A stretch of 64,000 nt of DNA from Crocosphaera sp. (GCA_030065205.1 JASJDN010000015.1:62001-126000); one strand, 5' to 3'. Positions 28,797 to 38,724 are shown, numbered from the stretch's first letter. The notes: generated by a model not told the origin, from the letters alone. A program made the numbers and translations.

Positions 28797-29573
28797 TTAA
28801 CATAACTCTTTACTCATATTGCTTTTCAGCACTTCTAATCCTTTTTTAACCCGACGAGAAACGGTTACAACACTGATTCCTAATTGTTCGGCTGTTTCTC
28901 TTTGGGTTAAGTCTTTGAGGAAAACAAATTCAAGAATATTTCTAGTTTTTTCTTCTAATTGTTCTAAGGCTTGTTGGAGACGAATTTGATCTTCTTGTGC
29001 TAGTTGAAAACTACGATAATTTGCATCAGGAACCAAATCTCCTAAACTGGTTTGTCCTTCTCCGTTGTTACTGACTTTAACATCTAAACTAACGGGTTCT
29101 CTATTTTGAAACGCAAGTTTGATGTCTTGCCATTCTTTTAAGGAAATTTCTAAGACTTGAGCAATTTCTGAATCCGTTGGTTGACGGTTAAATTTTTCTC
29201 TAAATTCTTGGCGCACATTCATGGATTGTCTTCCCAATTCTAGCCAACGTCTGGGAATACGAACGGTATATTTTTTGTCCCGCAAATAATGTTGAATTTC
29301 TCCTCGAATATAAGGAATGGCAAAAGAACTGAAGGCGTGGCCTTTTTCGATACTAAATCGTTCAATAGCACGAATTAACCCTAAACTGCCGACTTGAACT
29401 AAATCTTCATAGCTTTCGGGACATTGATGAACCCAGTGATGTGCTTCTTTGCGGACTAAACCAAAATTTAATTCTAAAATTTTATTTCTGAGTTTAGTTT
29501 TTTGTGTTTTTTGATACTCTTGAAACAACTTAAGGGTTTCGAGTTTGACATTTTCTTTGGCAGGGGTATACAT
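28797..29573 (-). CDS. sigF: RNA polymerase sigma factor, group 3, SigF-like
   Basis: Group 3 sigma factors steer RNA polymerase to special promoters; SigF in Synechocystis controls pilin genes and phototaxis. Region 2 is seen in YEDLVQVGSLGLIRAIERF and FSSFAIPYIRGEIQHYLRD, region 3 around RWLELGRQS to ISLKEW, and region 4 with the helix-turn-helix TQRETAEQLGISVVTVSRRV. The ATG at 29573 (MYTPAKEN) replaces an upstream TTG and gives 258 residues. The PatA-like gene is downstream on the same strand, a plausible motility pairing. The spacer to 29840 holds nothing else that I can call. Confidence 0.85.
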   Translation of the reverse strand: MYTPAKENVKLETLKLFQEYQKTQKTKLRNKILELNFGLVRKEAHHWVHQCPESYEDLVQVGSLGLIRAIERFSIEKGHAFSSFAIPYIRGEIQHYLRDKKYTVRIPRRWLELGRQSMNVRQEFREKFNRQPTDSEIAQVLEISLKEWQDIKLAFQNREPVSLDVKVSNNGEGQTSLGDLVPDANYRSFQLAQEDQIRLQQALEQLEEKTRNILEFVFLKDLTQRETAEQLGISVVTVSRRVKKGLEVLKSNMSKELC

Positions 29574-29840
29574 AGCAAATATGCACCGTTTTACTGTTGT
29601 TGGCAACCAATTGACTATCCTTAGCCTAAAATGAAGAGTGGGTTACTCACAACGGGATTTATACTATGATTTAAAAGCCTATATAACTGAATCATACTGA
29701 ATTATACGGAGGAAAATAGGGAAATACTTAAAGAGATATTAAGTGAGCAATTATTTTGTAAAGTTGTTAAAGTTTCTTCTTAACTCAATCTCGCTTCTGC
29801 TCTAGCTTTTCAGATTATTAAGTTCTTTTATTATAAGAGC

Positions 29841-30593
29841 TTAACTTAGGGATAATAAATGGTACTGAACTCCTGTGTCAAAGATTCTCACTCCCCCTCC
29901 TTCGGCAACGGTTTGTCTTAAGGCGGTAGCATGACTCACGGTAACGCCAGCCAAGTAATTGATGCCAAAGTCCGCAAACTCGGCTAACCAGGGAAGGGTC
30001 GGACCCATCAATACCACTGTAGCATCTCTGGACAATTCTACCAGACGAGGAAAGGTTTTGTTAGGGATGGAGGTAGCGGTTAAAAATACCCAGTCTGACT
30101 CAGGCAGTAAGTATTCTGAGGCGGTTGCGGGAAAGTCTCTAGGGGTGGGGTTGAGTTCGATGACGTTGATATTCATCTCTTGTTCGTACTGTTTTAGCCC
30201 TGGATAGCGGCCAATGACGGAGACTTGTTTGCCTTGAAGTTGGGGGAGAAAATACTCAAATACCGATAAGTTAGCTGATGTGGCTACAGGAAGGGCTTCT
30301 GCTTGTTCTAGGAGAGGTGAGTTAGGATTAATAACAGCGTTGATTGCGGCCATGGCTACAGTGGCTTGATAGGGGTTCCATGAACGCAACCATGAGGATA
30401 ATGTTTGCACGGGTTGATTGACTAGGGTTCCTGACCAAGATAGGGTACGGGTAGGAATCGCTGGACTCATACATAAGCCTATTCCTTCTGCTTTACAGAG
30501 TGTCCAGGTTAAACCGATAATAATTTCTTCAACCGGAGTATTGATTTGACCGTAATCTATCAATAAGTCGTAAATTTCTTTGGGGTTAATCAT
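29841..30593 (-). CDS. DUF364/DUF4213 family, putative metal-chelation domain protein
   Basis: The product (MINPKEIYDLLIDYG, ATG 30593, 250 residues) has an N-terminal DUF4213 part (IIIGLTWTLCKAEGIGLCMSP) and a C-terminal Rossmann-like DUF364 part (VSVIGRYPGLKQY, DWVFLTATSIPNKTFPRLVEL, VVLMGPTLPWL). Family members have been suggested to chelate heavy metals from fold similarity only. It starts 15 bases after the UbiA gene stops, so the two are probably co-transcribed. Confidence 0.8.
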   Translation of the reverse strand: MINPKEIYDLLIDYGQINTPVEEIIIGLTWTLCKAEGIGLCMSPAIPTRTLSWSGTLVNQPVQTLSSWLRSWNPYQATVAMAAINAVINPNSPLLEQAEALPVATSANLSVFEYFLPQLQGKQVSVIGRYPGLKQYEQEMNINVIELNPTPRDFPATASEYLLPESDWVFLTATSIPNKTFPRLVELSRDATVVLMGPTLPWLAEFADFGINYLAGVTVSHATALRQTVAEGGGVRIFDTGVQYHLLSLS

Positions 30594-30607
30594 GTTTATG
30601 ATTGTGT

Positions 30608-31492
30608 TCAAAGGATTATACTAATAATAATACCTGCTAATAAAACAAAACCCAAAATGACATTTTGGCTGAATACTTGACCATAGGTTTCTTGGGGAAT
30701 TTCAGGAGAACTTAGACGAATATATTGTATCATCCAACCCACTAAGGCAATTACCCAGGTTATCCAAAATCCTAAATTAAGGTGCATAACAATCCCTAAA
30801 TATGCCCATAATCCTGTAGTAATGGCAAAGAATATTCCGACTGCTTCTCCTGCATATTTCCCGAAGAATAAAGCACTGGAATTAACCCCAATTTTTTGAT
30901 CATCTTCTCGATCAGACATGGCATAAACGGTATCAAACCCTAAGGTCCAAAAGATAGTTATTCCCCATAATACCCAAGTATAATTTTCTAATGTTCCTGT
31001 CACTGCAGTCCAACTAATTAAGACGGCAAAACCCCAAGCTAAAGATAACACTAATTGAGGGATAGGAAAGACTCGTTTTGCTAAAGGATAACAGACAATT
31101 AAAGGGACAGCAGCAACACATAACAAGAAGCTCAATTTGTTAAGATAAAATGCTAAAATAGCAGCACAAACAAGGGCAATAACAGCGATAATAATACCCA
31201 CTTTAATCGATAGCGATCGCTCAGCCAGGGGACGTTTTTTGGTTCTTTCCACTTGTGGATCAATATCTCTATCCCAGAGATCATTAATAACACATCCAGC
31301 CGCGCTGGTAGCTAAAGTTCCTAATATAATAACTCCGATTAAAGGTAGAGGAGGAATTCCCCTTGCTGCTAAAAAAATCGCCCATAATGCAGGGATCATC
31401 AAAATTAATCTGCCTGCGGGTTTATCCCATCGTAATAAGCGAATAATGGTTAACCAAGTGGGTTCTTTTTGAGTTGGGGATTGAGTAATCAT
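30608..31492 (-). CDS. plqA: UbiA-family prenyltransferase, probably 4-hydroxybenzoate solanesyltransferase
   Basis: The enzyme attaches the solanesyl tail to 4-hydroxybenzoate, an early step of plastoquinone synthesis in cyanobacteria. The two Asp-rich prenyl-diphosphate motifs are NDLWDRDIDPQVERT and DREDDQK. Eight or nine hydrophobic segments are visible across 294 residues, as in UbiA proteins. KPAGRLILMIPALWA at the N-terminus matches the 4-HB enzymes better than MenA or tocopherol HPT. It is co-directional with the DUF364 gene. Confidence 0.85.
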   Translation of the reverse strand: MITQSPTQKEPTWLTIIRLLRWDKPAGRLILMIPALWAIFLAARGIPPLPLIGVIILGTLATSAAGCVINDLWDRDIDPQVERTKKRPLAERSLSIKVGIIIAVIALVCAAILAFYLNKLSFLLCVAAVPLIVCYPLAKRVFPIPQLVLSLAWGFAVLISWTAVTGTLENYTWVLWGITIFWTLGFDTVYAMSDREDDQKIGVNSSALFFGKYAGEAVGIFFAITTGLWAYLGIVMHLNLGFWITWVIALVGWMIQYIRLSSPEIPQETYGQVFSQNVILGFVLLAGIIISIIL

Positions 31493-31586
31493 TGTTGTAT
31501 ATTATCTTGGTATTTTACTATATAAAATAATTAATTATTAAATCTAATACTGAAGGTGACCTCAAACATTTTAGAAATGAATTCGA

Positions 31587-31907
31587 TTAACGATATACTT
31601 CAAAAGCTTTCATCAGAGTCGCTCCAGGATTATCGATACAATAATCAGTAATTTTATCGGTGGCTTCTCGTAAAGCAATTCGATCAATAACCACTTGATT
31701 ATTTTTTGCTGTCATGAATCCATGAAAAAATACTAAGGTCAATTCTTTATCTTTTCCTGGCATTTTTAGCAATTCTCGACAGCTAATTTTATTTAATTCT
31801 ACTGGTGTATTTTCTTGTGTATCCTGAGCAAAACTTGATAAATTTAATGTTGGATTAACAATAGTTGCTAAGAAGACTATTCCTAATAGTTTATAAATTG
31901 ATTTCAT
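31587..31907 (-). CDS. HdeA/HdeB-like periplasmic acid-stress protein
   Basis: The 106-residue protein has a signal peptide (YKLLGIVFLATIVNP, cleavage probably after SSFAQ) and a small helical mature domain starting NKISCRELLK. Two Cys (ISCREL and TDYCIDN) could form the disulfide typical of HdeA. FFHGFMTAKNNQVVID matches the family. HdeA chaperones prevent periplasmic aggregation at low pH; an equivalent role here is inferred. An exported glycine-zipper gene lies just upstream on the same strand. Confidence 0.7.
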   Translation of the reverse strand: MKSIYKLLGIVFLATIVNPTLNLSSFAQDTQENTPVELNKISCRELLKMPGKDKELTLVFFHGFMTAKNNQVVIDRIALREATDKITDYCIDNPGATLMKAFEVYR

Positions 31908-31942
31908 GGGAACTCCTCATTGTTTATGGTTGAAATTAATGG

Positions 31943-32305
31943 TTATCTTAACGGTGCGCCTTCCATACAATCATTAAAGGCTTGTCGATATAGGCTATCA
32001 TGATCAGAGGCACGACGGGAACTACCACCAATAATGCCCACAACGGAGCCTATGGCTGCTCCTGTACCAGCACCACGTCCTCCATCTATAATAGCCCCGA
32101 TAGCTGCTCCACCGGCTGCTCCTCTTGCTCCTCCGCGAAAGAAACCGCTCTTGGCGTAGCGATCAGCATAATCTCTAGCGTAACCTTCACAATAAGATTG
32201 GGAACGAGATGAATATTGAGCTAGGATAGTATTAGTTGATAGTAAGAAAATATCAGCCACTAAAATTGTGCTAATTGTTAGTAGATTTCTCCATGATCTA
32301 GCCAT
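31943..32305 (-). CDS. Exported glycine-zipper protein
   Basis: A signal peptide (WRNLLTISTILVADIFLLS, ending near ILAQ) precedes a mature protein of about 90 residues with a long glycine/alanine-rich zipper (GGARGAAGGAAIGAIIDG, then GAGTGAAIGSVVGIIGG). Two Cys flank the zipper (YCEGYA and DCMEGAP). Such proteins associate with the outer membrane or periplasm. It and the HdeA-like gene may form a small envelope-stress unit. No finer function can be given. Confidence 0.75.
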   Translation of the reverse strand: MARSWRNLLTISTILVADIFLLSTNTILAQYSSRSQSYCEGYARDYADRYAKSGFFRGGARGAAGGAAIGAIIDGGRGAGTGAAIGSVVGIIGGSSRRASDHDSLYRQAFNDCMEGAPLR

Positions 32306-32384
32306 TATCTAGGTGAGGTTTAAATAGGTGATTTTGTTCTTTATCATTATAATCCATATAATTGCTCAAAGGCAACTTTTTTTA

Positions 32385-33380
32385 TCATAGTTGATTAATG
32401 GCTCCTTGGGGAATTTGTTTTGCCAAACCTTGAACAATATTTTTGGCTGCTTCTAAGGCGATATCACGGCGAACTTCGTTAACGGCTGAACCTAAATGGG
32501 GGGTAAAAAAGGTATGATTAGTATCAGTTAATAAGCCTTGATTGATGGTTTGAGGACGGTTAGCGATCGCCCAATCTTCCATTTCAAAAACATCAGCAGC
32601 ATAGCCAGCTAAATGGCCGGATTTAATAGCAGTAGCCACCGCCTTTTCATCTACCACTGAACCCCGACAAGGATTAATCAAAAAACCGTTAGGTTTCATG
32701 AGCTTTATCGTATTTTCATTAATTAAATGATAAGTATCAGCAACTAAGGGAACCATTAAGACAACATAATCACTTTTTTTCAATAAGTCTTCTAGGGTTG
32801 TTCTTGATATTTTCCAGTCTTTTTCTTGTTGAGGAGTTAAGGGTATGATATCAGTATATAACAAGTCCATTTCAAAGCCTACTAATCTTTTAACTAAGGC
32901 TTTTCCCAATTTTCCCATACCGATAATTCCTAAGGTTTTATTTAATAATCCTGTGCTATACAGTTGGGGCTTCCAGCCTTGAAAATTTCCAGATCGAATT
33001 AAGCGATCGCCTTCCAACATTCTACGAGCTAAGATGAGAAGTAAACCGATGGTTAATTCTGCTGTAGGTGCAGCTAATAAATCAGGAACGATAGTAAACC
33101 AAATATTATGTTTTGTACAAGCTTCTACATCAAAATTATCATAACCTCTTAAGGCTCCTGAAATCACCTTTAATTTGGGACAAGCTTCTAAAAATTGTTC
33201 ATCAATATGATCAGGCATAAATACCATTAAGCCTTGAGCATCTTTGCTTCTCTTTATAACTTGTTGACGGCTTAAGGTTTCTTGAGTTTGATTAGAAATA
33301 ACTTCACAATATGGGTTTAAATAATCAATGACTTCGGGATGAACCCAATGAGTAATAACGACTTTAGGTTTTTGATTCAT
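32385..33380 (-). CDS. ptxD: Phosphite dehydrogenase PtxD
   Basis: PtxD oxidises phosphite to phosphate with NAD+. The 331-residue D-2-hydroxyacid dehydrogenase has [12 protein letters not shown] for NAD binding, and the catalytic Arg ([10 protein letters not shown]), Glu ([11 protein letters not shown]) and His (FTPHLGSAV). DVFEMEDWA and [13 protein letters not shown] are close to the Pseudomonas stutzeri enzyme, more so than to generic dehydrogenases. The gene closes an operon with the ABC transporter genes ptxA, ptxB and ptxC, 10 bases after ptxC, which strongly supports the specific name. Confidence 0.92.
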   Translation of the reverse strand: MNQKPKVVITHWVHPEVIDYLNPYCEVISNQTQETLSRQQVIKRSKDAQGLMVFMPDHIDEQFLEACPKLKVISGALRGYDNFDVEACTKHNIWFTIVPDLLAAPTAELTIGLLLILARRMLEGDRLIRSGNFQGWKPQLYSTGLLNKTLGIIGMGKLGKALVKRLVGFEMDLLYTDIIPLTPQQEKDWKISRTTLEDLLKKSDYVVLMVPLVADTYHLINENTIKLMKPNGFLINPCRGSVVDEKAVATAIKSGHLAGYAADVFEMEDWAIANRPQTINQGLLTDTNHTFFTPHLGSAVNEVRRDIALEAAKNIVQGLAKQIPQGAINQL

Positions 33381-33390
33381 CTTATGTAGT

Positions 33391-34203
33391 TTAAATTATT
33401 TTTTTTCTTAAATAGTTACCTAAACTATCTACCAATGTTACCATAACCAGGACAACTAATAAAAGGGCTGAAACTTCTTGATATTTGAGTAAACGTAAGG
33501 CTCCAATAATTTCAAATCCGATGCCACCAGCACCTACTGCACCCAATACCAAAGAAGCCCGAAAATTGTACTCCCAACGATAAAATGTAACGTCCGCTAT
33601 CTGAGGTAAAACTTGAGGTAAAATGCTATGAAAGATAATTTGTAATCGGTTTGCACCGACGGCTTTGGCTGCTTCTATAGGAGCATTGTCTGTATGTTCT
33701 ATGGACTCAGCAAAAAATTTTCCTACCATACCTACTGAGTGAAATCCTAATGCTAATACCCCAGGAAGTGCGCCGAAACCAACAGCAGCAACAAAGATAA
33801 TTCCTAATAGTAGTTCTGGAATGGCTCTGGCTATATTTAAAATAGTTCTTGATAGAAAATAAAGACAAGGATGGGGAGTTGTATTCTGTGCTGCGCCTAA
33901 AGCAATGGGAAAAGAAAAAATGACAGCCATTCCTGTGCCTGCAATACTCATAGCTAAGGTGTCAATTAATGGTTTGATCCAATCAGAAATACGGGTAAAA
34001 TCTGGAGGTAGCATTTCTGCAATCATTTCAATCAGGTCAGGAATTCCTTCAGATAACCGTTTTCCGTCTAATAAGCCAACAACTACAAAACTTATAATAA
34101 TAATGATAAGTAGTATTAATACTTTACTTATAAACCGATACCATAGGCATTTTTGCTGATTTAGTAAGCTCTCGTATTTGTCTTGATTAACTATCATTAG
34201 CAT
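33391..34203 (-). CDS. ptxC: Phosphite/phosphonate ABC transporter permease
   Basis: This PhnE-type permease (270 residues) has about six membrane helices: [16 protein letters not shown] near the N-terminus, [41 protein letters not shown] and the C-terminal [16 protein letters not shown]. The EAA-type loop [22 protein letters not shown] contacts the ATPase. Its place between ptxB and ptxD makes phosphite the likely substrate. ATG 34203 or 34197 could be the start. Confidence 0.88.
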   Translation of the reverse strand: MLMIVNQDKYESLLNQQKCLWYRFISKVLILLIIIIISFVVVGLLDGKRLSEGIPDLIEMIAEMLPPDFTRISDWIKPLIDTLAMSIAGTGMAVIFSFPIALGAAQNTTPHPCLYFLSRTILNIARAIPELLLGIIFVAAVGFGALPGVLALGFHSVGMVGKFFAESIEHTDNAPIEAAKAVGANRLQIIFHSILPQVLPQIADVTFYRWEYNFRASLVLGAVGAGGIGFEIIGALRLLKYQEVSALLLVVLVMVTLVDSLGNYLRKKII

Positions 34204-34358
34204 TTATTTGTAACTCAATAATAATTAATGATAGGGAGAAAAGTTTGAGACTTTATCAGGGGTCATTTTATTGTATTGCTATTACATCAAATGACATTTT
34301 TTTTAATAACTTTTTTCCCATATCTATAATTTATCTTACGGATAATAAAGTGATTATG

Positions 34359-35279
34359 TCAATTAAGTTTAGCAAAATCAAGCTCAAGAAGTTTACCTAA
34401 ATCTCGAACAACATTATAGTCTTGATCTTCAACTGATTTAAACCCTTCAGCTTTAAAAGGCTCTAAAATTGTTTCATCTTGTAATTCTAAAAAAGCTTGC
34501 TTGATTTGTTGTTTTAATTGGGGATCTAAATCTGAGCGCATTGTCCAAGGATATTGGGGATAGGGTTTAGATTCTTCGATTAAAATTACCTTATTTTTAT
34601 CAATTGTTCCCTTTTCTATTAAAGCAGTATAAATCGGTTTACTTAACCCTCCTGCTTGGGCTTTTCCATTGGCGACAGCCACAGCTACTGCATCATGAGA
34701 ACCGACAAAGACTTCTTGATAATTTTCCTCTGGTTTAAGACCTTTTTCTATTAACATAGACTTAGGAATTAAATGACTAGACGTAGAAGCTTGATCTCCA
34801 TAAGCCATCGTTTTTCCTTCTATTTTTTCATAAGAATCAATGCCTGATTCTGCATTACCAATAACGACAGCTTTGTAGGTTGTTTCTCCATCTTTTTCTA
34901 AAGCTGCAAAGGCTTCTATATTACTTTTGGTTTTAGCTAAAACATAGGATAATGGACCAAAATAAGCTAAGTCTAATCTGCTGTTACTGGCTGCTTCTAT
35001 CATGGAAGAATAGTCGGTACTGACGAATAACTCAATATCTTTATTTAACTGTTCTTCTAAATAGTTTTCTAACCCTTTATTATTTTGAATAACGGTAGAA
35101 GCTGACTCATCGGGTAATAACGCAACGACTAATTTTTCTGGGTTAGCTTTAGAATCTGCTTTTGTATTTTCTGGATTGGTATTCGCTGTTTGATTATTAG
35201 ATGTACTACAACCAATCAAGGTTAATAAGGTAAAGGAAACAACAGTGGTTAAGGGGTTTTTGGTGAGAAAGTTGATCAT
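34359..35279 (-). CDS. ptxB: Phosphite/phosphonate-binding lipoprotein
   Basis: PhnD/PtxB proteins bind phosphite or phosphonates outside the inner membrane and deliver them to the permease. The signal peptide ends in a lipobox LIGCSTS, so the protein is lipid-anchored. The mature part has PDESASTVIQNNKGLENYL, DYSSMIEAASNSRLDLAYFGP and GSHDAVAVAVANGKAQAGG, all typical. 306 residues is normal. The 155-base gap to ptxC is wider than the rest of the operon. Confidence 0.88.
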   Translation of the reverse strand: MINFLTKNPLTTVVSFTLLTLIGCSTSNNQTANTNPENTKADSKANPEKLVVALLPDESASTVIQNNKGLENYLEEQLNKDIELFVSTDYSSMIEAASNSRLDLAYFGPLSYVLAKTKSNIEAFAALEKDGETTYKAVVIGNAESGIDSYEKIEGKTMAYGDQASTSSHLIPKSMLIEKGLKPEENYQEVFVGSHDAVAVAVANGKAQAGGLSKPIYTALIEKGTIDKNKVILIEESKPYPQYPWTMRSDLDPQLKQQIKQAFLELQDETILEPFKAEGFKSVEDQDYNVVRDLGKLLELDFAKLN

Positions 35280-35376
35280 ACTTTTTGTGATCGAAATAGT
35301 TTTACTGTTGATTATAAAGAATTTATTGAAAAAATCAAGTTTTTCAGCATTTTTTATGGTGTTATCTAGATAACGA

Positions 35377-36126
35377 TTATACTGTTTTCATGGACGGGGA
35401 ATGTTGATAAATTCTTTCTAATTGTTCTGTCTGTAGATTTGAAGGATGACTATCAAAGAGAATGCTTCCATTGGCTAAACCAATAATGCGATCGCCATAA
35501 TCTAAAGCTAAGTCAACTTGATGTAAACTAACTACAGCACCAAGACCGTCTTCTTGACAAATCTTTTTGAGATTAGCTAATATTTTGTGAGAACTACCAG
35601 GGTCTAAGCTGGCTACTGGTTCATCTGCTAAGAGAAATCTAGGTTGTTGAGCCAAAGCCCTTGCAATTCCTACCCGTTGTTGTTGTCCTCCACTGAGTTG
35701 TTTAACAGGAGTTAAAGCTTTATTTAGTAGGCCAACTCTGTCTAAAGCCTCTAGGGCAATAATCTGATCCTTTTTGGGTAAAGGTAAAAAGCTTCTAAGG
35801 GTTGAATGATAGGCTAAACGACCAATCAAAACATTTTTAAGCGCAGTTTGTCGAGGAATTAATTGATGTTGTTGAAAAATCATTCCTGTTTTTTGGCGAT
35901 GTCTTCTCAAAATTTTAGGATCATTTAAAGTACCTAATCCTTCAACCCTGACTTGACCTTTAGTGGGAATAGTAAGAAAATTAAGACAACGTAAAAGAGT
36001 TGATTTGCCTGCACCAGAAGAGCCTAAAAGTACCGTAAATTCTCCCGACAAAAATTGAAGAGAAACATCCTGCAATGCTACGGTTCGATCTTTATAGGTA
36101 ACCCCGATATTTTCTAGAAAAATCAT
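35377..36126 (-). CDS. ptxA: Phosphite/phosphonate ABC transporter ATP-binding protein
   Basis: The ATPase energises phosphite import. Walker A is LLGSSGAGKSTLLR, the signature LSGGQQQRVGIARAL, Walker B FLLADEPVASLD, and the switch His is in VVSLHQVD. At 249 residues it matches PhnC/PtxA. It is the first gene of the ptxABCD operon; its promoter must lie in 36127-36409, where I could not identify a clear Pho box. Confidence 0.9.
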   Translation of the reverse strand: MIFLENIGVTYKDRTVALQDVSLQFLSGEFTVLLGSSGAGKSTLLRCLNFLTIPTKGQVRVEGLGTLNDPKILRRHRQKTGMIFQQHQLIPRQTALKNVLIGRLAYHSTLRSFLPLPKKDQIIALEALDRVGLLNKALTPVKQLSGGQQQRVGIARALAQQPRFLLADEPVASLDPGSSHKILANLKKICQEDGLGAVVSLHQVDLALDYGDRIIGLANGSILFDSHPSNLQTEQLERIYQHSPSMKTV

Positions 36127-36409
36127 AATTTTCTTTTATTAAAATTCCAACAATATATTCATCTATATTAAAGTCTATCGTAACAATGCCCTGTTTTTGT
36201 TGTTATCAGTATTTTTTCTATCATAGATATTACTTATTAAAATGGGTAAGTTTTCGAGTTTACATCTCTATCAACCAAGATTAACATTGAGACTAAGCTG
36301 TTGTTGTAACCTATTCCATTTAATTTGGATTGTATTGAAATTTATTAATGAGTTGTCACTTAGATAATTTCTATACTCCATAATCATTATCTAAAAATAA
36401 GAGGTAAAA
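36127..36409. other. Divergent spacer upstream of ptxA
   Basis: This 283-base AT-rich stretch lies between ptxA (minus) and a small plus-strand gene at 36410. It must contain the ptx promoter. I looked for tandem CTTAACCT-type Pho-box repeats and saw no convincing match. Confidence 0.4.
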
Positions 36410-36577
36410 ATGTATAGAAGCGAACCCCCATCCATGTTTAATACTGTAGAAGGTTATGAAAACTTTGTCAGTCAATTATTAGAAAAAGATAAAGGCGTAC
36501 AAGTTGATCCCATTCTGGAATGGGAAGATGCGATGAAAGATGAGCATCTGTTCGGGGAACAATTGACAACCATTTAA
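36410..36577 (+). CDS. Small protein of 55 residues, unknown function
   Basis: The frame MYRSEPPSMFNTVEGYENF...FGEQLTTI is preceded by GAGGTAAAA, a good ribosome site, and followed by a strong terminator, so it looks like a real single-gene unit although short. The protein is acidic and soluble, with WEDAMKDEH near the C-terminus. I know no family for it. Confidence 0.65.
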   Translation: MYRSEPPSMFNTVEGYENFVSQLLEKDKGVQVDPILEWEDAMKDEHLFGEQLTTI

Positions 36578-36613
36578 TCTTAATTTGTTGGAAAAGTTTG
36601 AGCAGTATCATCA

Positions 36614-36655
36614 ACTCAGGGTAATCAAGAATTCCTATTGTCCTGAGTGTTTTTT
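36614..36655 (+). terminator. Intrinsic terminator of the 55-residue gene
   Basis: actcagg (36614-36620) pairs with cctgagt (36642-36648), followed directly by gtttttt (36649-36655). It lies 36 bases past the small gene's stop and 50 bases before the next gene. Confidence 0.85.
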
Positions 36656-36705
36656 CGTGTCAAAATAGAGTTAAGATAGATGTGTGATGCTTAACTAACC
36701 TGCTG

Positions 36706-38679
36706 ATGAAAAGTTTATGGAATGACCAAGACGCAGCTAAATATAAAACAGATTTAGCCCTGAGAGTTTATACGTCTAGATTATTGGGACAAAACCCGTC
36801 TTTAGTGTTGCATGGTGGTGGCAATACATCGGTAAAAATACGTCAAGATAATATTGTTGGTGAAACCGAAGACATACTCTACGTTAAAGGTAGTGGTTGG
36901 GACTTAGCTACCATCGAAGAAGGAGGGTTTTCTGGGGTAAGAATGCCTCATTTGCTCAAATTAGCCCAACTGAGTAGCTTATCAGACTCCCAGATGGTGA
37001 ATGAGTTGAAAACTCAGATGATTCGCTCCAATGCTCCCTCACCGTCTGTAGAAACCATTCTTCATGCTATTCTACCCTATAAATACGTGGATCATACCCA
37101 CGCTGATGCGGTGGTTACCATTACCAATACAGCAGCAGGAAGACAGCGCATCGAAGAGATATACGGCGATCGCGTGGTTATCATTCCCTACATTATGCCA
37201 GGTTTTGATCTAGCTCGTCTCTGCGCCCAAGAATTCGAGAAACAAAAAGGGGATAATACTGTTGGTATGGTGTTGATGAATCATGGTATTTTTTCCTTTG
37301 GCGAAACGGCTAAAGAATCTTATCAACGGATGATTGAGTTAGTTACCGAAGCAGAAGATTATCTCAAACAGCATCAAGCTTGGAATATTCCCCAAAAGGT
37401 GGTAAATGTCCCCGAAACATCCTTAAATCATAGGTTAGCCCAACTGCGTCAGCAAGTCTCTATTGCTGCTGGTTTTCCCGTTATTCTCTCCCTGCAACAA
37501 ACAGAGAAAACCCTAAGTTTTGCCCAACGAGAAGATATTGCTACAATTTCTCAACAGGGACCGGCCACCCCTGATCACGTAATTAGGACGAAAAGAACCC
37601 CATTAATCGGTGAAGACGTACAGGGATATCTAAAAGCCTACGAAACCTATTTTAAAAGCCATTTAGCCCAGGCAAAAGACAGTAAAACGATGGTTGATCC
37701 GGCCCCGAGAGTAATTCTAGATCCAGAGTTGGGGTTATGTGCGATCGGCAAAAATACCAAAGCTGCTGGCATTGTGGCTGATATTTATGACCATACCATT
37801 GATATTATCCAACGGGCGACCTTATTGGGAGGTTATCAAGCCTTACCTCCTCAAGATATCTTTGATGTGGAATACTGGGAACTGGAACAAGCAAAACTAG
37901 CTAAAGGCGGGCAAACACCCCCATTTACGGGAGAAGTAGCGATCGTCACCGGTGCTGCTTCTGGTATCGGCAAAGCTTGTGTTGAGTCTCTACTGAAACG
38001 AGGGACTGCGGTGGTGGGTTTGGATATTAATGAGGCTATTACCGACTTGTACAAAAGACCGGACTTCTGTGGTGTTGTTTGTGATATCACCGATGAAACA
38101 GCCATTAAGCAAGCCTTAGAGACGGCTGTAAGACAGTTTGGAGGAATTGATATGGTAATCCTCAACGCTGGTATTTTCCCCGCCAGTAGCCCCATTTCCG
38201 CCCTATCCACGGAACAATGGCGACGGATTATGGGTATTAACCTTGATGCTAATCTGGTATTAATGCGAGAGGTTCACCCCTTCTTAAAAATGGCTCCGAA
38301 GGGGGGTAGAATGGTGGTTATCGGTTCAAAAAATGTGCCGGCACCGGGGCCGGGGGCTGCTGCTTATTCGGCTTCTAAGGCTGCTTTAAATCAATTGACT
38401 CGTGTGGCTGCTTTGGAATGGGGTAAGGATAAAATTCGGATTAATTCTATTCATCCTAACGGGGTGTTTGATACCGCTATTTGGACCGATGAGGTGTTAG
38501 AAACTCGTGCCAAAAATTATGGTTTAACGGTAGAAGAATATAAGACCAATAATGTCTTAAAAGTAGAAGTTACCAGTCATGATGTAGCGGAGTTAGCTGC
38601 CAGTATGTGCGATAGTTTATTTGAGAAAACAACGGCAGCACAAGTGCCTTTAGATGGCGGAAATGAACGGGTTATTTAA
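36706..38679 (+). CDS. Bifunctional class II aldolase / short-chain dehydrogenase
   Basis: Residues 1-400 are a class II aldolase: LHGGGNTSVKI, the metal-binding HTHADAV, and MNHGIFSFG. Residues about 405-657 are an SDR dehydrogenase with the NAD motif TGAASGIG and catalytic YSASK. Such fusions (RhaD-type) cleave rhamnulose-1-phosphate-like sugars and oxidise the lactaldehyde formed; the natural substrate in cyanobacteria is not certain. No rhamnose genes are nearby. 657 residues is normal for the fusion. Confidence 0.88.
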   Translation: MKSLWNDQDAAKYKTDLALRVYTSRLLGQNPSLVLHGGGNTSVKIRQDNIVGETEDILYVKGSGWDLATIEEGGFSGVRMPHLLKLAQLSSLSDSQMVNELKTQMIRSNAPSPSVETILHAILPYKYVDHTHADAVVTITNTAAGRQRIEEIYGDRVVIIPYIMPGFDLARLCAQEFEKQKGDNTVGMVLMNHGIFSFGETAKESYQRMIELVTEAEDYLKQHQAWNIPQKVVNVPETSLNHRLAQLRQQVSIAAGFPVILSLQQTEKTLSFAQREDIATISQQGPATPDHVIRTKRTPLIGEDVQGYLKAYETYFKSHLAQAKDSKTMVDPAPRVILDPELGLCAIGKNTKAAGIVADIYDHTIDIIQRATLLGGYQALPPQDIFDVEYWELEQAKLAKGGQTPPFTGEVAIVTGAASGIGKACVESLLKRGTAVVGLDINEAITDLYKRPDFCGVVCDITDETAIKQALETAVRQFGGIDMVILNAGIFPASSPISALSTEQWRRIMGINLDANLVLMREVHPFLKMAPKGGRMVVIGSKNVPAPGPGAAAYSASKAALNQLTRVAALEWGKDKIRINSIHPNGVFDTAIWTDEVLETRAKNYGLTVEEYKTNNVLKVEVTSHDVAELAASMCDSLFEKTTAAQVPLDGGNERVI

Positions 38680-38724
38680 CAGTGATCAGTTAGCAGTAAT
38701 CAGTTAAGGCATAAAATAAAAATA

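Noticed and set aside
36127-36409. Pho box upstream of ptxA
   Set aside because: Only partial matches to CTTAACCT were found, none in a properly spaced tandem.
38682-38705. agtgatcagttagcagtaatcag as a regulatory direct repeat
   Set aside because: This degenerate pattern is common between cyanobacterial genes and has no clear link to a start site here.
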